Source of the DNA: Anaeromyxobacter dehalogenans 2CP-C
Lineage (GTDB): Bacteria; Myxococcota; Myxococcia; Myxococcales; Anaeromyxobacteraceae
DNA length: 64,000 nt
Reading direction: 5' to 3'
Assembly (NCBI RefSeq): GCF_000013385.1
Contig: NC_007760.1
Span: 682,001 to 746,000 of the forward strand
The notes under the pieces were generated by a model, which made no database searches, was not told the origin of the DNA, and saw only the letters and a program-made list of their open reading frames with translations. A program made the translations under genes and the position numbers. This document shows, piece after piece, positions 40,396 through 48,799 of this stretch. How positions within the stretch are numbered: the stretch's first letter is position 1; every line of letters starts with the position of its first letter.

Positions 40396-43300
40396 TCACT
40401 CGCAGGTGGCGGCGTCGGAGGTGGCCGCGTGCCGGCAGGCGTGCAAGGGCTCGCTCACCTCCATGAACCCGAAGTCCATCGTCGGATCGATCGGGTCCGT
40501 CATGCCGACGTTCGTCGCGCCGCGCTCCGGGTTCACCGCGGTGAGGCCCACCGCGATCTGGCCGGCCTGGTTCACGAACACCGTCGGCTGGTCGGCCTGG
40601 GTCGGCACGAGCAACGCCGCCTTGACCGAGCGGACCACGTTGCCGTCCGCGTCCTTGAACCGCGACGGCAGCCCGCCGGTCTCGATGTTGGCGCCGTACT
40701 TGGTGGCGATCCGCCGCGCCTCGGTGGTGCCGCACTTCGAGACCGGCTTCTCCGAGCCGTGCACGCAGGACGTGGCGTCGATGGTGCCGGTCGCGCGCTG
40801 CACCGTGTTCCAGTAGATGTCGCCGAGGGTGGACGTGCCCGACGAGGTCCGCTCGTCGGCCCAGTACACGTTGTACGTGTAGCCGTCGGCCTCCACCGTC
40901 GGCCCCTGGTTGTAGTAGATCGCCCAGCCGGGCGAGCTCGCGTCCGCGAGCGGGCTCGGGTTCGTCGCCGTGGCGGAGATGGTGACGAGCCCGCTGGTCG
41001 CCGATCCGGAGAAGCCGTAGGACGCATCGACGCCGGTCTGGTTGAGCCACAGGCGCGCGCCGTCGTACGCCGCCGCGGTGGTCGCGCTGTCGAACGGCGC
41101 GCGCGGGCCCGTCTCGTCGAACACGAGCAGCGAGTAGAAGAAGTTGCCCCGGCTGATCTGGCCGTCGAGGGCGATCTCGGCGCCGCGGCTCTCGATCCCG
41201 GGCCGGCAGTCGTAGCCGTCCGCGTTGAACGTGCAGCTCGCGGTCATCTTCTTCTCGGTGGTCGGCACCGCCGTCGTGCTGCTCGGCTGCGGGCACCAGA
41301 TCTTGATCTGGGCCCGCGCGCTCACCACCGTCGCGCCCGCGGCGGCGCAGGCGGGGCCCGAGCCCTCGCTGCCGCTCGCGGTGAGGACGTTGGTGCTCGT
41401 GCCGCAGGTCGAGTGCGAGAGCCCTCGCTTGATCCCGCCGAGGCCGTAGCTCTCGAAGAGGTTGCCGCCCATGGGATCGGTCGCCGTCGCCTCCAGCGGC
41501 ATCTCGACCTTGCAGCCGCGCAGGACGCACGCGCGGACGTTGTCCGGTCCGCAGGTGCCGCCGTCCTTGTCGAGCAGGTTGTAGCGGTCGCCCGTGCCCG
41601 CGAAGACGCGGTAGGCGCCGTTCGACGGCAGCGGGATGTTGGCGGTCATGTAGAAGAACGGCTGGCCGCCGCAGAACCGGCAGTCCTGGTTCTGCGTGCC
41701 CATCTGGAAGATGCGCCCGCCGTACCAGTTCTCGACCTTTCCGCTCGTGCCGAGCTTGCCTGGGCGGTGGAAGCGCAGCGCCCAGAGCTGGCCGCCGGCG
41801 TCGCCGAACGTGGCGGTGTCGAAGAAGTAGTCGTTGGTCTCGCCGGACGCGCGCCGGGCGCCACCGCCCCAGCCGACCATGCCCACCACCGCCGGGACCG
41901 GGAAGCGGAGGTACTGCTTCACCGCGTGGGTCGCGTCGTACGAGAAGTCGAAGACCTCCTTGCCGGTCCAGACGTCCACCATGTGGACGCCGCGGCCGCG
42001 GACGTACTGCGGGTCGAAGCCGCCGTTCAGGAACACGACCCAGCGCTCGTGGTAGGCCACCTCGCCGGTGCCCACGCTCATCCTGGGGGTGTCGCTGGTG
42101 GCGGCGCCGGTGGCGGCGTCGGCCTCGAGCCGCACCGGGCCGATGGGCGGGGCGCGCGGCAGGAAGTCGTCGTAGCTCTCGGCGAACTCCAGCGTCTCCG
42201 GATCGTTCGGCTGCGGGTAGATCCAGAGGAACTCGGGCACGTCCGTGCTCCCGCTCGCGTCGGTCACGTCGAGCGCGAAGTAGTGCGTGCCGCCGCGCCG
42301 CTCGCCGACCACCGCCACCGTGTGGTACTCGCCCGCCTCCTTGACGTCGTTCCGGATCCCGGTCCCAAGCGAGTTGCCGGTGCCGTCGACCCAGACGTCG
42401 CGCACCATGGCGGTGCCGTCCACGAAGAACTGGTGCTTCGGCTCGATGAGCAGGCGCAGCTTCGCGAGCATGTCGGGCGGCAGGAAGGCCCAGAGCTCCT
42501 CGCCGGTGCCGCGGTCGTAGTAGCCGTTGAACGGCGGCAAGGACTCGTCCACCGCGGTGGTGGACGGGTCGTCGGCGGTCCCGTTGTGCACGCCGGGGGT
42601 CGGGTTTCCGTGCCACGCGCCCGCGTGGAACGCGTGCAGGAGGCCGTCGTTGGCGCCCACCAGCACGAGCTTGGCCCTGTCCTTGTAGGCCGTGCTCTTG
42701 GAGTAGCCGTCGTAGGCGTCCTTCCCGTTCTTCGTGGGCGTGTCCCAGAGCGACTGCAGGCACTGGTTGGAGAGGCCGTTCGGGCAGATGACGCCGTCGC
42801 GGGGGAGCGGCGGATCGACCACCACCGGCGAGGAGTGGAAGACGTCGCCGAGCATCCAGTCGCGGTCCCACAGGTCGTCCATGGACGACGGCGGGTACGC
42901 GCCGCGCTTCATCGAGTTGAAGAGGTCGGCGCCGAGCACCAGGCGGATGAAGGCCTTGGTGCAGGCCGTGCGCGCCTCGACGGTCGAGCCCTGGACGCTC
43001 GCGGCGAACGTCGAGGCGCCGGCGTTCTGGAACTCCGTCGCGAGCGCGTTGCACACCGTCCCGCCGCCCAGGCCGAGGTACGGCATGATCGCGCTGGCGG
43101 CCGTATCGTCCGCCTGGAGCCGGATGACGCGATCGCTCCCGTCGATCTTGCCGTCGCCGGTGTCGTCCACCACGGTGTAGACGCGCCGCGACTTCCACTT
43201 CTGGGACGTGCCGGTGCCGGCGAGCAGCGCGCCGGCGTCCCACCAAGGGTTGGCGGGCGCGCTGCTCGCCACGGAGCAGCTCTTTCCGGCCACGCTCGCG

Positions 43301-45564
43301 CACTTCGGGGCCTGCGAGCACACCGGCGTGGTGCCAGGGTCGGACTTCACGAAGTTGCCGGCGCCGTCCTCGGTGATGAAGTCGCCGGACTGGCTGGTGG
43401 TCGTGGACTTGTCCTGGAGGAACACGCTCGTGCACGAGCCGTCGCAGTCGAGGTCACCGGTCCCGGTGCCGTCGAGCTTCGCGTCGCAGGCGTTCACGAA
43501 CTCGCTGTAGAGGTCGAAGCGGAGCACGTGGCCGCGCCAGCGGCTGGACCCGTTCTTCGGCTCGAACCGGGGGACGATCACCGCGCGACCCGAGGTGGTC
43601 TGGAGGGTGGAGACCGTGGCGACCGAGAAGGAGGTGGCGCGCTCGTTGATCTTCTCGAGGATGTAGGTGAGCCCCTCGGCGAGCGTCTGCGGGTTCTCGG
43701 CCGGGACGAACTTGCCTCCGCCCGCCTCCGCCGCGGCGTGGAGGATGGTCCTTGCGTCCGGGAGCTGCCGGGTGGCGAAGCCGACCGTGTACGTGTCGAG
43801 GACCTGCTTCCCGCCGTTCTTCTTGCAGTCCCAGGTGCTCTCGGCGTTGTCGCGCAGGTCCATGTTGTGCATGTACCAGGCGACCTTCGCGAGGTTGTCC
43901 TTCCAGGCGTTCTCGCCGCTGAAGTTCGCGCACTGAGGGCAGTCCGTCGAGGCGATGCCCTGGATGCCCGTGGAGGTCGCGCCGGCGTACTTGCCGCTGG
44001 TGGTGTCCGCGAGCGTGGTGCTGCCCGTCGGGAGCCGGTCGCCGTCGTTCGGCGTCAGGCCGCTCCCGGGCGACGGCTCGCCGTCGGTGAGCAGGACCAC
44101 CGACGAGGTCTGGCACAGGTAGCAGATCGAGTACTGGTTCGCGTTCGACGAGGACTCGTACGACGAGCTGCTCTTCTCCCAGCTCTGCCCGAACCACGGC
44201 AGGGCCGGGGAGTGGTAGTAGCGGCCCACGTCGAACAGCGACATGGCGAGCGGCGTGCCGCCCTGGAAGCTGGTGACCGCGTTCACCGCGCTGACGAAGG
44301 CGGCCCGGTTGCTGTCGAAGTTGGAGGTCGTGTTGAACTCCATCTGGCAGCTCGGGTTGAACTCCTTCTGCAGCGTCCAGCCGCTCGGGTAGTTGAAGGT
44401 CGCGAGCGCCATGCGGATCCGGCTGCGCTTCGCGATGACGTCCTTGATGGTCTTGCGCGCCACCAGGAACTTGGGCGGGAAGAAGTTGAGGTAGTTGCCC
44501 GTGTACCAGATGGACGGGAACCGATCGCCGTTCGTGTCCTCGAGGACGACGCCGTCGTAGTACCAGCCCTTCTTCTCGAGGCAGGACTGGCAGACCTCGG
44601 CGCGGGTGCGCAGGCCCTGGAGCGTGGTCCCCTGCGTGGCGCAGAACTCCGCGATGGTCGCGGGGTCGTTGTTGGTCCGCCGGGCCGGGAAGACCGCGTT
44701 GTCGGTCCAGCCGTTGCCGAAGTTGGTCTTGAAGGCCAGGTTGTTGTTCTCGTAGGTCCACTCGCCCGTGACCACCGGGACGTAGTTGGCGTCGTGGAAC
44801 ACGAGATCCCGGCCGAAGAACGCCGGCTTGCCGTTCGCGGTGGTCTCGGTACCGCTCGGCGACTGCGAGTAGAAGTCCGGGTCGAAGCCGAGGCCGCCGG
44901 TCTGCTGGTTGTTGGACGAGGTGTAGTACGGACAGTTGATGTACTCGCGCGCGTAGTCCACGCCACCCGTGACCACGCTGGCGTGGCCGGCGTACCCGCT
45001 GCCGATCGCCACCGTCGCGGCGCTGCCGCACGGCGTGTAGAAGCGCCGCGCGGGGATCGACGCCAGCATGGGGTTGTCACCCACGTTCGGCGTGGCATTG
45101 AACACCGGGTCGTCGTCGCACCCCACCACGCGCGCCGAGGCGAACGCGGCGGTCTGCTGGGTGGTGCTGGCCGGGTCGTCGACGAGGGCGCCGGCCGGCA
45201 GCGCGGGCGCGCAGTGGCCGCTCGCGCACGTGTACCGCGCCGGGCACTGCGAGTCCGCCGTGCAGGCCTGGCTCGAGCCGCCGAGGGAGGCGGGGCCATC
45301 CGGCGGCAGCCGCTGCATCGAGCCGGAGGTGTCCAGCAGGAACATGATGTTCGGGAAGGTGGTGTCCTCCCGGGTGATGAACTGCTGGTCCTCGCCGGCG
45401 GGCGGGTTGAGCCAGGTGTCCATCAGGCTCGAGACCATCAGGTTGCGCGCGGCGTCGTCGCCGCAGGTGGTCTGCGAGCGGGTGTCGCCGGGCGTGAGCA
45501 GCAGCATCACCGCCGCCAGGCCGGCGGCGCGGAGGACGAACGCGAGGGGCTTGCGAATGCGCAT
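40396..45564 (-). CDS. pilY1: PilY1-like tip adhesin / minor-pilin complex protein
   Basis: Large exported protein expected at the pilus tip. The 1722 residues start with a signal peptide (MRIRKPLAFVLRAAGLAAVM), then a von Willebrand A domain with MIDAS DTSGS at 78-82 and LLTDGEPSPGSG. A four-cysteine insert (CTADSQC, CASGHC; 101-118) is in the vWA. The C-terminal half is the PilY1 beta-propeller (VFHSSPVVVDPP, VLVGANDGLLHAFHAG, LWAFLPPDML). It is about 560 residues longer than Pseudomonas PilY1 and rich in CxxC pairs. Last gene of the minor pilin operon. Confidence 0.92.
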   Translation of the reverse strand: MRIRKPLAFVLRAAGLAAVMLLLTPGDTRSQTTCGDDAARNLMVSSLMDTWLNPPAGEDQQFITREDTTFPNIMFLLDTSGSMQRLPPDGPASLGGSSQACTADSQCPARYTCASGHCAPALPAGALVDDPASTTQQTAAFASARVVGCDDDPVFNATPNVGDNPMLASIPARRFYTPCGSAATVAIGSGYAGHASVVTGGVDYAREYINCPYYTSSNNQQTGGLGFDPDFYSQSPSGTETTANGKPAFFGRDLVFHDANYVPVVTGEWTYENNNLAFKTNFGNGWTDNAVFPARRTNNDPATIAEFCATQGTTLQGLRTRAEVCQSCLEKKGWYYDGVVLEDTNGDRFPSIWYTGNYLNFFPPKFLVARKTIKDVIAKRSRIRMALATFNYPSGWTLQKEFNPSCQMEFNTTSNFDSNRAAFVSAVNAVTSFQGGTPLAMSLFDVGRYYHSPALPWFGQSWEKSSSSYESSSNANQYSICYLCQTSSVVLLTDGEPSPGSGLTPNDGDRLPTGSTTLADTTSGKYAGATSTGIQGIASTDCPQCANFSGENAWKDNLAKVAWYMHNMDLRDNAESTWDCKKNGGKQVLDTYTVGFATRQLPDARTILHAAAEAGGGKFVPAENPQTLAEGLTYILEKINERATSFSVATVSTLQTTSGRAVIVPRFEPKNGSSRWRGHVLRFDLYSEFVNACDAKLDGTGTGDLDCDGSCTSVFLQDKSTTTSQSGDFITEDGAGNFVKSDPGTTPVCSQAPKCASVAGKSCSVASSAPANPWWDAGALLAGTGTSQKWKSRRVYTVVDDTGDGKIDGSDRVIRLQADDTAASAIMPYLGLGGGTVCNALATEFQNAGASTFAASVQGSTVEARTACTKAFIRLVLGADLFNSMKRGAYPPSSMDDLWDRDWMLGDVFHSSPVVVDPPLPRDGVICPNGLSNQCLQSLWDTPTKNGKDAYDGYSKSTAYKDRAKLVLVGANDGLLHAFHAGAWHGNPTPGVHNGTADDPSTTAVDESLPPFNGYYDRGTGEELWAFLPPDMLAKLRLLIEPKHQFFVDGTAMVRDVWVDGTGNSLGTGIRNDVKEAGEYHTVAVVGERRGGTHYFALDVTDASGSTDVPEFLWIYPQPNDPETLEFAESYDDFLPRAPPIGPVRLEADAATGAATSDTPRMSVGTGEVAYHERWVVFLNGGFDPQYVRGRGVHMVDVWTGKEVFDFSYDATHAVKQYLRFPVPAVVGMVGWGGGARRASGETNDYFFDTATFGDAGGQLWALRFHRPGKLGTSGKVENWYGGRIFQMGTQNQDCRFCGGQPFFYMTANIPLPSNGAYRVFAGTGDRYNLLDKDGGTCGPDNVRACVLRGCKVEMPLEATATDPMGGNLFESYGLGGIKRGLSHSTCGTSTNVLTASGSEGSGPACAAAGATVVSARAQIKIWCPQPSSTTAVPTTEKKMTASCTFNADGYDCRPGIESRGAEIALDGQISRGNFFYSLLVFDETGPRAPFDSATTAAAYDGARLWLNQTGVDASYGFSGSATSGLVTISATATNPSPLADASSPGWAIYYNQGPTVEADGYTYNVYWADERTSSGTSTLGDIYWNTVQRATGTIDATSCVHGSEKPVSKCGTTEARRIATKYGANIETGGLPSRFKDADGNVVRSVKAALLVPTQADQPTVFVNQAGQIAVGLTAVNPERGATNVGMTDPIDPTMDFGFMEVSEPLHACRHAATSDAATCE

Positions 45565-45574
45565 GGTCCGCCTC

Positions 45575-46078
45575 CTACAGGATGATGGCCGTCACGAACT
45601 CGACCTCGAGCGGACGGCCGCGCCGGTCCTTGCACTTCGCGACCACCGTGTAGCCGGTCGCGGTGTTCAGGCCCTGCATGAAGTTGAAGGAGTTGGTGAG
45701 GTCGGTGGCCGTCGGAGTGGACGCCGTCGTCACCGTGTTCTTGAGCACCACCGAGCTGACGGTGACGTCCGGGTCGCTGTCGTAGTGCGAGGGCGCGGTG
45801 AGCACGGTCCCGTCGGGCAGGGTCACCGAGCCGGCCACGTTGCCCGACTCCAGGTACCCGCGGCCGTATCGGGCCAGCTCCGCCCAGATCTGCAGGCGCG
45901 CCGCGGCCGCGCACGCGTAGAGCTGGTCGCGCTGGGTCTTGCCCGATGCGTTGATCCGCTCCTGCGAGCCGAGGGAGACCGCGGCCACGCCGATCACCGC
46001 CAGCACCATCAGCAGGATCACGGTGAGGATGAGGGTGGAGCCGCTCGCGCGGCGTGGCAGGGGACGTGAGAGGGACAT
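45575..46078 (-). CDS. pilX: PilX-like minor prepilin
   Basis: The 167 residues have a short basic leader (MSLSRPLPRRASG), probable cleavage at Gly-Ser, then the hydrophobic helix STLILTVILLMVLAVIGVAA. The glutamate usual at mature position 5 is missing (Leu), as in PilX/GspK-type proteins. It lies between pilW and pilY1, the place of pilX in Pseudomonas. Assignment rests on the leader, the helix and position. Confidence 0.8.
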   Translation of the reverse strand: MSLSRPLPRRASGSTLILTVILLMVLAVIGVAAVSLGSQERINASGKTQRDQLYACAAAARLQIWAELARYGRGYLESGNVAGSVTLPDGTVLTAPSHYDSDPDVTVSSVVLKNTVTTASTPTATDLTNSFNFMQGLNTATGYTVVAKCKDRRGRPLEVEFVTAIIL

Positions 46079-46090
46079 GCCAGCCTCGCG

Positions 46091-47362
46091 CTAGAACCCG
46101 GTGATGGAACGAACGGTCATGTTGGGAAGGTTCACCACGGCCTCGACCCGCGTGCGCTGGAAGCCGTCGGTGCCGCTCGCGATCTTCGGCGCGCCCGTCA
46201 CCCAGTCCGGCGCACCGGACTGGTTCAGCAGGGCGAAGGACGAGTCCACCACGAACGTCGCGCGGGCCGAGGGATCGGGCTCCGGCGAGCGCGCGACCAG
46301 GGCGAGCCGCACCGCCCGGATGTTGGCCTGGTGCTTGGTCTGGCGGATCGGATCCGAGTACCGGTACGAGTAGAAGCTGGAGGGCGTGTACGCGGCCTTG
46401 GTCGTGGCGGTTGCCGATCCGCTGAACTTCGTCGGGATGATCGCACCGTCGGCGAGCACGCTCTGATCGTCGTTCGCCTCGCCGAACGTGATGGCCGTCC
46501 CGGCCTCCGCGCCGGCGGGCGCGATGGCCGGGTTGGCGAACACGTAGGCCACCTGGAACGCCTCGATGCCCTCGGCGAGGATCACCTCGTCCTTCTCGTC
46601 CACCGCGCCGTCCGGGGAGCCGTCCGCGGCACCGGTCAGGTCCAGGCCGCGATCCAGCACCAGGTAGGGGTCGTAGCTGCCGTCGGCGCGAGCCACCGGG
46701 CGGACGTGGAACCGGTAGCGGTTCACCAGGAAGGTGCGGCAGCCGGCCATGCTCGCGGCGACGTCCTGGCGGCGGAACGGATCGGTCAGGACCACGTCCT
46801 CGAGCTCCACGTCCACGTTTCCGGCCGACGTGACCGGCTTGCGGCTCTTCACGGTGAAGTACGCGTACCGGAGCTCGCCGGGGCAGACGACCTGGAGGAT
46901 CTGGCCCCTGAGGAAGTCGTCGCCGGCGCGGGCCTCCAGCGTCGCGTGCGCGGCGTCGGGCAGCGCCACGAAGGTCCAGGCGTTCCCGCGCAGCGCGCCC
47001 GCGTGCCCCTCCGGCGGAACCCAGTACGCCGGGTCGCGGGCGTAGAACACCAGCTCGTCCGCGTCGCCGACGCTGTCCCGGCCCACCGGGCACGTCATGT
47101 CCGCGGGGCAGAAGCCGGGTGCGTAGAACTGGAAGTCGAGCGCGAGGGAGCCGTCCAGCCCCCAGCCGGCGAGCGGGAGCTTCTGCTCGAGGTAGAGCAG
47201 CGCCGCGCGCGCGTTCCCCTGGGTGGCGCGCTGCTTCTGGCCGCCGAAGAAGGCGCGCTGCTGCGAGCTGGAGGCGGCGATCACGGCGGTCAGCACGATG
47301 GCGGCGACGCCGGTCGCGATCATGATCTCGATGAGCGTGAAGCCACGGCGGGAGCGGGTCAT
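46091..47362 (-). CDS. pilW: PilW-like minor prepilin
   Basis: The 423 residues begin MTRSRRG|FTLIEIMIATGVAAIVL, a classic class III prepilin leader with Glu5. The body is much larger than a major pilin and has cysteine pairs (GFCPADMTCPVG). PilW proteins are the largest minor pilins of the GspJ type, which helps the assignment. It starts four bases after the pilV stop. Confidence 0.85.
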   Translation of the reverse strand: MTRSRRGFTLIEIMIATGVAAIVLTAVIAASSSQQRAFFGGQKQRATQGNARAALLYLEQKLPLAGWGLDGSLALDFQFYAPGFCPADMTCPVGRDSVGDADELVFYARDPAYWVPPEGHAGALRGNAWTFVALPDAAHATLEARAGDDFLRGQILQVVCPGELRYAYFTVKSRKPVTSAGNVDVELEDVVLTDPFRRQDVAASMAGCRTFLVNRYRFHVRPVARADGSYDPYLVLDRGLDLTGAADGSPDGAVDEKDEVILAEGIEAFQVAYVFANPAIAPAGAEAGTAITFGEANDDQSVLADGAIIPTKFSGSATATTKAAYTPSSFYSYRYSDPIRQTKHQANIRAVRLALVARSPEPDPSARATFVVDSSFALLNQSGAPDWVTGAPKIASGTDGFQRTRVEAVVNLPNMTVRSITGF

Positions 47363-47366
47363 GCGT

Positions 47367-47969
47367 TCACCGGTAGGCGGAGGCGTTGACCGTCGATGCG
47401 CCCAGGTTCGGGATCTGGACGTAGAGCGTGACGACCCGCGGCCGCGTGATGGTCCGCTCGCGATACACGACGGACACGGCCGCGAGCCGGACGCCCGACG
47501 CCGTGTTGGAGGTGGCGACCTGCCAGATCGACCAGCGCCGCCGGTAGAGCGGCTTGGAGGGATCGGCGGGATCCGACTCGAGCGCGGAGTCCGGCCGGAC
47601 GCCCACGACCTTGAGGGCCGGGTAGCCGGAGGTCGTGCCGGTGAGATAGGCGTCGTCCCAGTCGCGCCAGCCGGACGTGGCGAGGTTCCCCGAGGCGTCC
47701 AGCGGGTCCCCGAAGCCGCCGGGGGGCGCGTCCGAGATGGTGTCCGCGACCAGGAGCGCGTCGAGCGACGGATCGAGGCGCTCCAGCCCCGCCGCGAGCT
47801 CGCGCGCCAGCTCCTGGGCCGTGCCGTTCGACCGCGCACCCTGGTTGGACGTGATGCCGACGATCTGCAGGCGCATCATCCCGAGGATCCCGATGAGCAG
47901 GAGCGTGAGCGAGATCATCGCCTCGATGAGCGTGACCCCGCGCATGCCTGCGCTCCGTTCGCGCGTCAT
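47367..47969 (-). CDS. pilV: PilV-like minor prepilin
   Basis: The 200 residues have leader MTRERSAGMRG and mature start VTLIEAMISLTLLLIGILG with Glu5, matching the PilV consensus (TLIEvlvalvIl..GllG). ATGA overlap with the preceding fimU-like gene. Together with PilW, PilX and PilY1 it would form the pilus-priming complex. Confidence 0.87.
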   Translation of the reverse strand: MTRERSAGMRGVTLIEAMISLTLLLIGILGMMRLQIVGITSNQGARSNGTAQELARELAAGLERLDPSLDALLVADTISDAPPGGFGDPLDASGNLATSGWRDWDDAYLTGTTSGYPALKVVGVRPDSALESDPADPSKPLYRRRWSIWQVATSNTASGVRLAAVSVVYRERTITRPRVVTLYVQIPNLGASTVNASAYR

Positions 47970-48622
47970 GGCGTCCCCTGGTACGTCGCGGTCTTGAGGA
48001 TGCCGGTCGGGAAGGACACCACCACCCGCCGCCGGTGACCGGCGCCCAGCTCGGCGGAGGTCGCGAGGGCCAACGCAACCCCACCGAGGTAGGGGTGCGA
48101 GGCGCCTGCGTACACCGGCCGGACCTCGCCGTTGGCGCCGAACCGGATCGCCAGGCGGCCGTCGGTGGTGACGGCCGGGTCGAAGACCTTCACCTGGTCG
48201 AACGGCGCGTCGGCCGCCACGCCGGCCTGCCCGAGATCGAAGAACTGCCCCTGCGGCAGCGCGACCGTATCGACCACGGCCGCCTGGCTGGCGGGGCTCG
48301 CGGGATCGAAGCCGGCGAGCGACCAGCCGGCCTCGGGCTCGAGCACGAACAGCCGGACGCAGTTCTGCTCGGAGAAGAACCCACAGCCCTCGCCCGTGCC
48401 ATCGGCCGCGTTGGTCAGGACGGCCACCAGCTCCCGCTGCTCGTTGAGCGCCTGGGTCTTCAGCGCCTGGAGGCGCAGGCCGAGGTCGAACGCCGCCGAG
48501 GCGGCGTTCGCATTGCGCTTGGCGGCGGCGAACGACGAGCCCGCGAGCGCAGCGAGCGCGGCGATGACGGCGATGACGATCGCCGCCTCGACGAGCGTGA
48601 AGCCGTGGCGTCTCCGGTCCAT
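47966..48622 (-). CDS. fimU: GspH/FimU-like minor prepilin
   Basis: The 218 residues start MDRRRHG|FTLVEAAIVIAVIAALA. Longer in-frame starts would give an implausible leader, so the ATG at 48622 is used. The body fits the FimT/GspH type (FGANGEVRPVY near residue 165). First gene of the minor pilin operon fimU-pilV-pilW-pilX-pilY1. Confidence 0.85.
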   Translation of the reverse strand: MDRRRHGFTLVEAAIVIAVIAALAALAGSSFAAAKRNANAASAAFDLGLRLQALKTQALNEQRELVAVLTNAADGTGEGCGFFSEQNCVRLFVLEPEAGWSLAGFDPASPASQAAVVDTVALPQGQFFDLGQAGVAADAPFDQVKVFDPAVTTDGRLAIRFGANGEVRPVYAGASHPYLGGVALALATSAELGAGHRRRVVVSFPTGILKTATYQGTP

Positions 48623-48799
48623 GCCGCGAGCACAAGCAAGGTTCCGGCCGTCGCGTCCGTTCGCAAGCTGCCGGAACGAGGGGAATTCTCCAGGCCCCGG
48701 CGACCGCCGCACGTCAAACCGTGAAGCGCTGTTCAAAGTTTGTCTGTGCGCCGACGGCCGACAGCGGCGCCGCGCTGCGCGGTGCTGCCGCGGCGCACG

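Noticed and set aside
43660-44720. CxxC pairs in PilY1 as c-type heme sites
   Set aside because: None is followed by His, so they are not CxxCH heme motifs.
40429-45585. A 1718-codon open frame opposite pilY1
   Set aside because: Its translation is Arg/Ala/Gly/His-rich without domains. It mirrors the codons of a clear PilY1 gene in GC-rich DNA, where long antisense frames are expected.
48625-48651. Sigma-54-like site before the fimU gene (minus-strand CGGC and TTGC with correct spacing)
   Set aside because: It would start transcription only two bases before the start codon, and its -24 element is poor.
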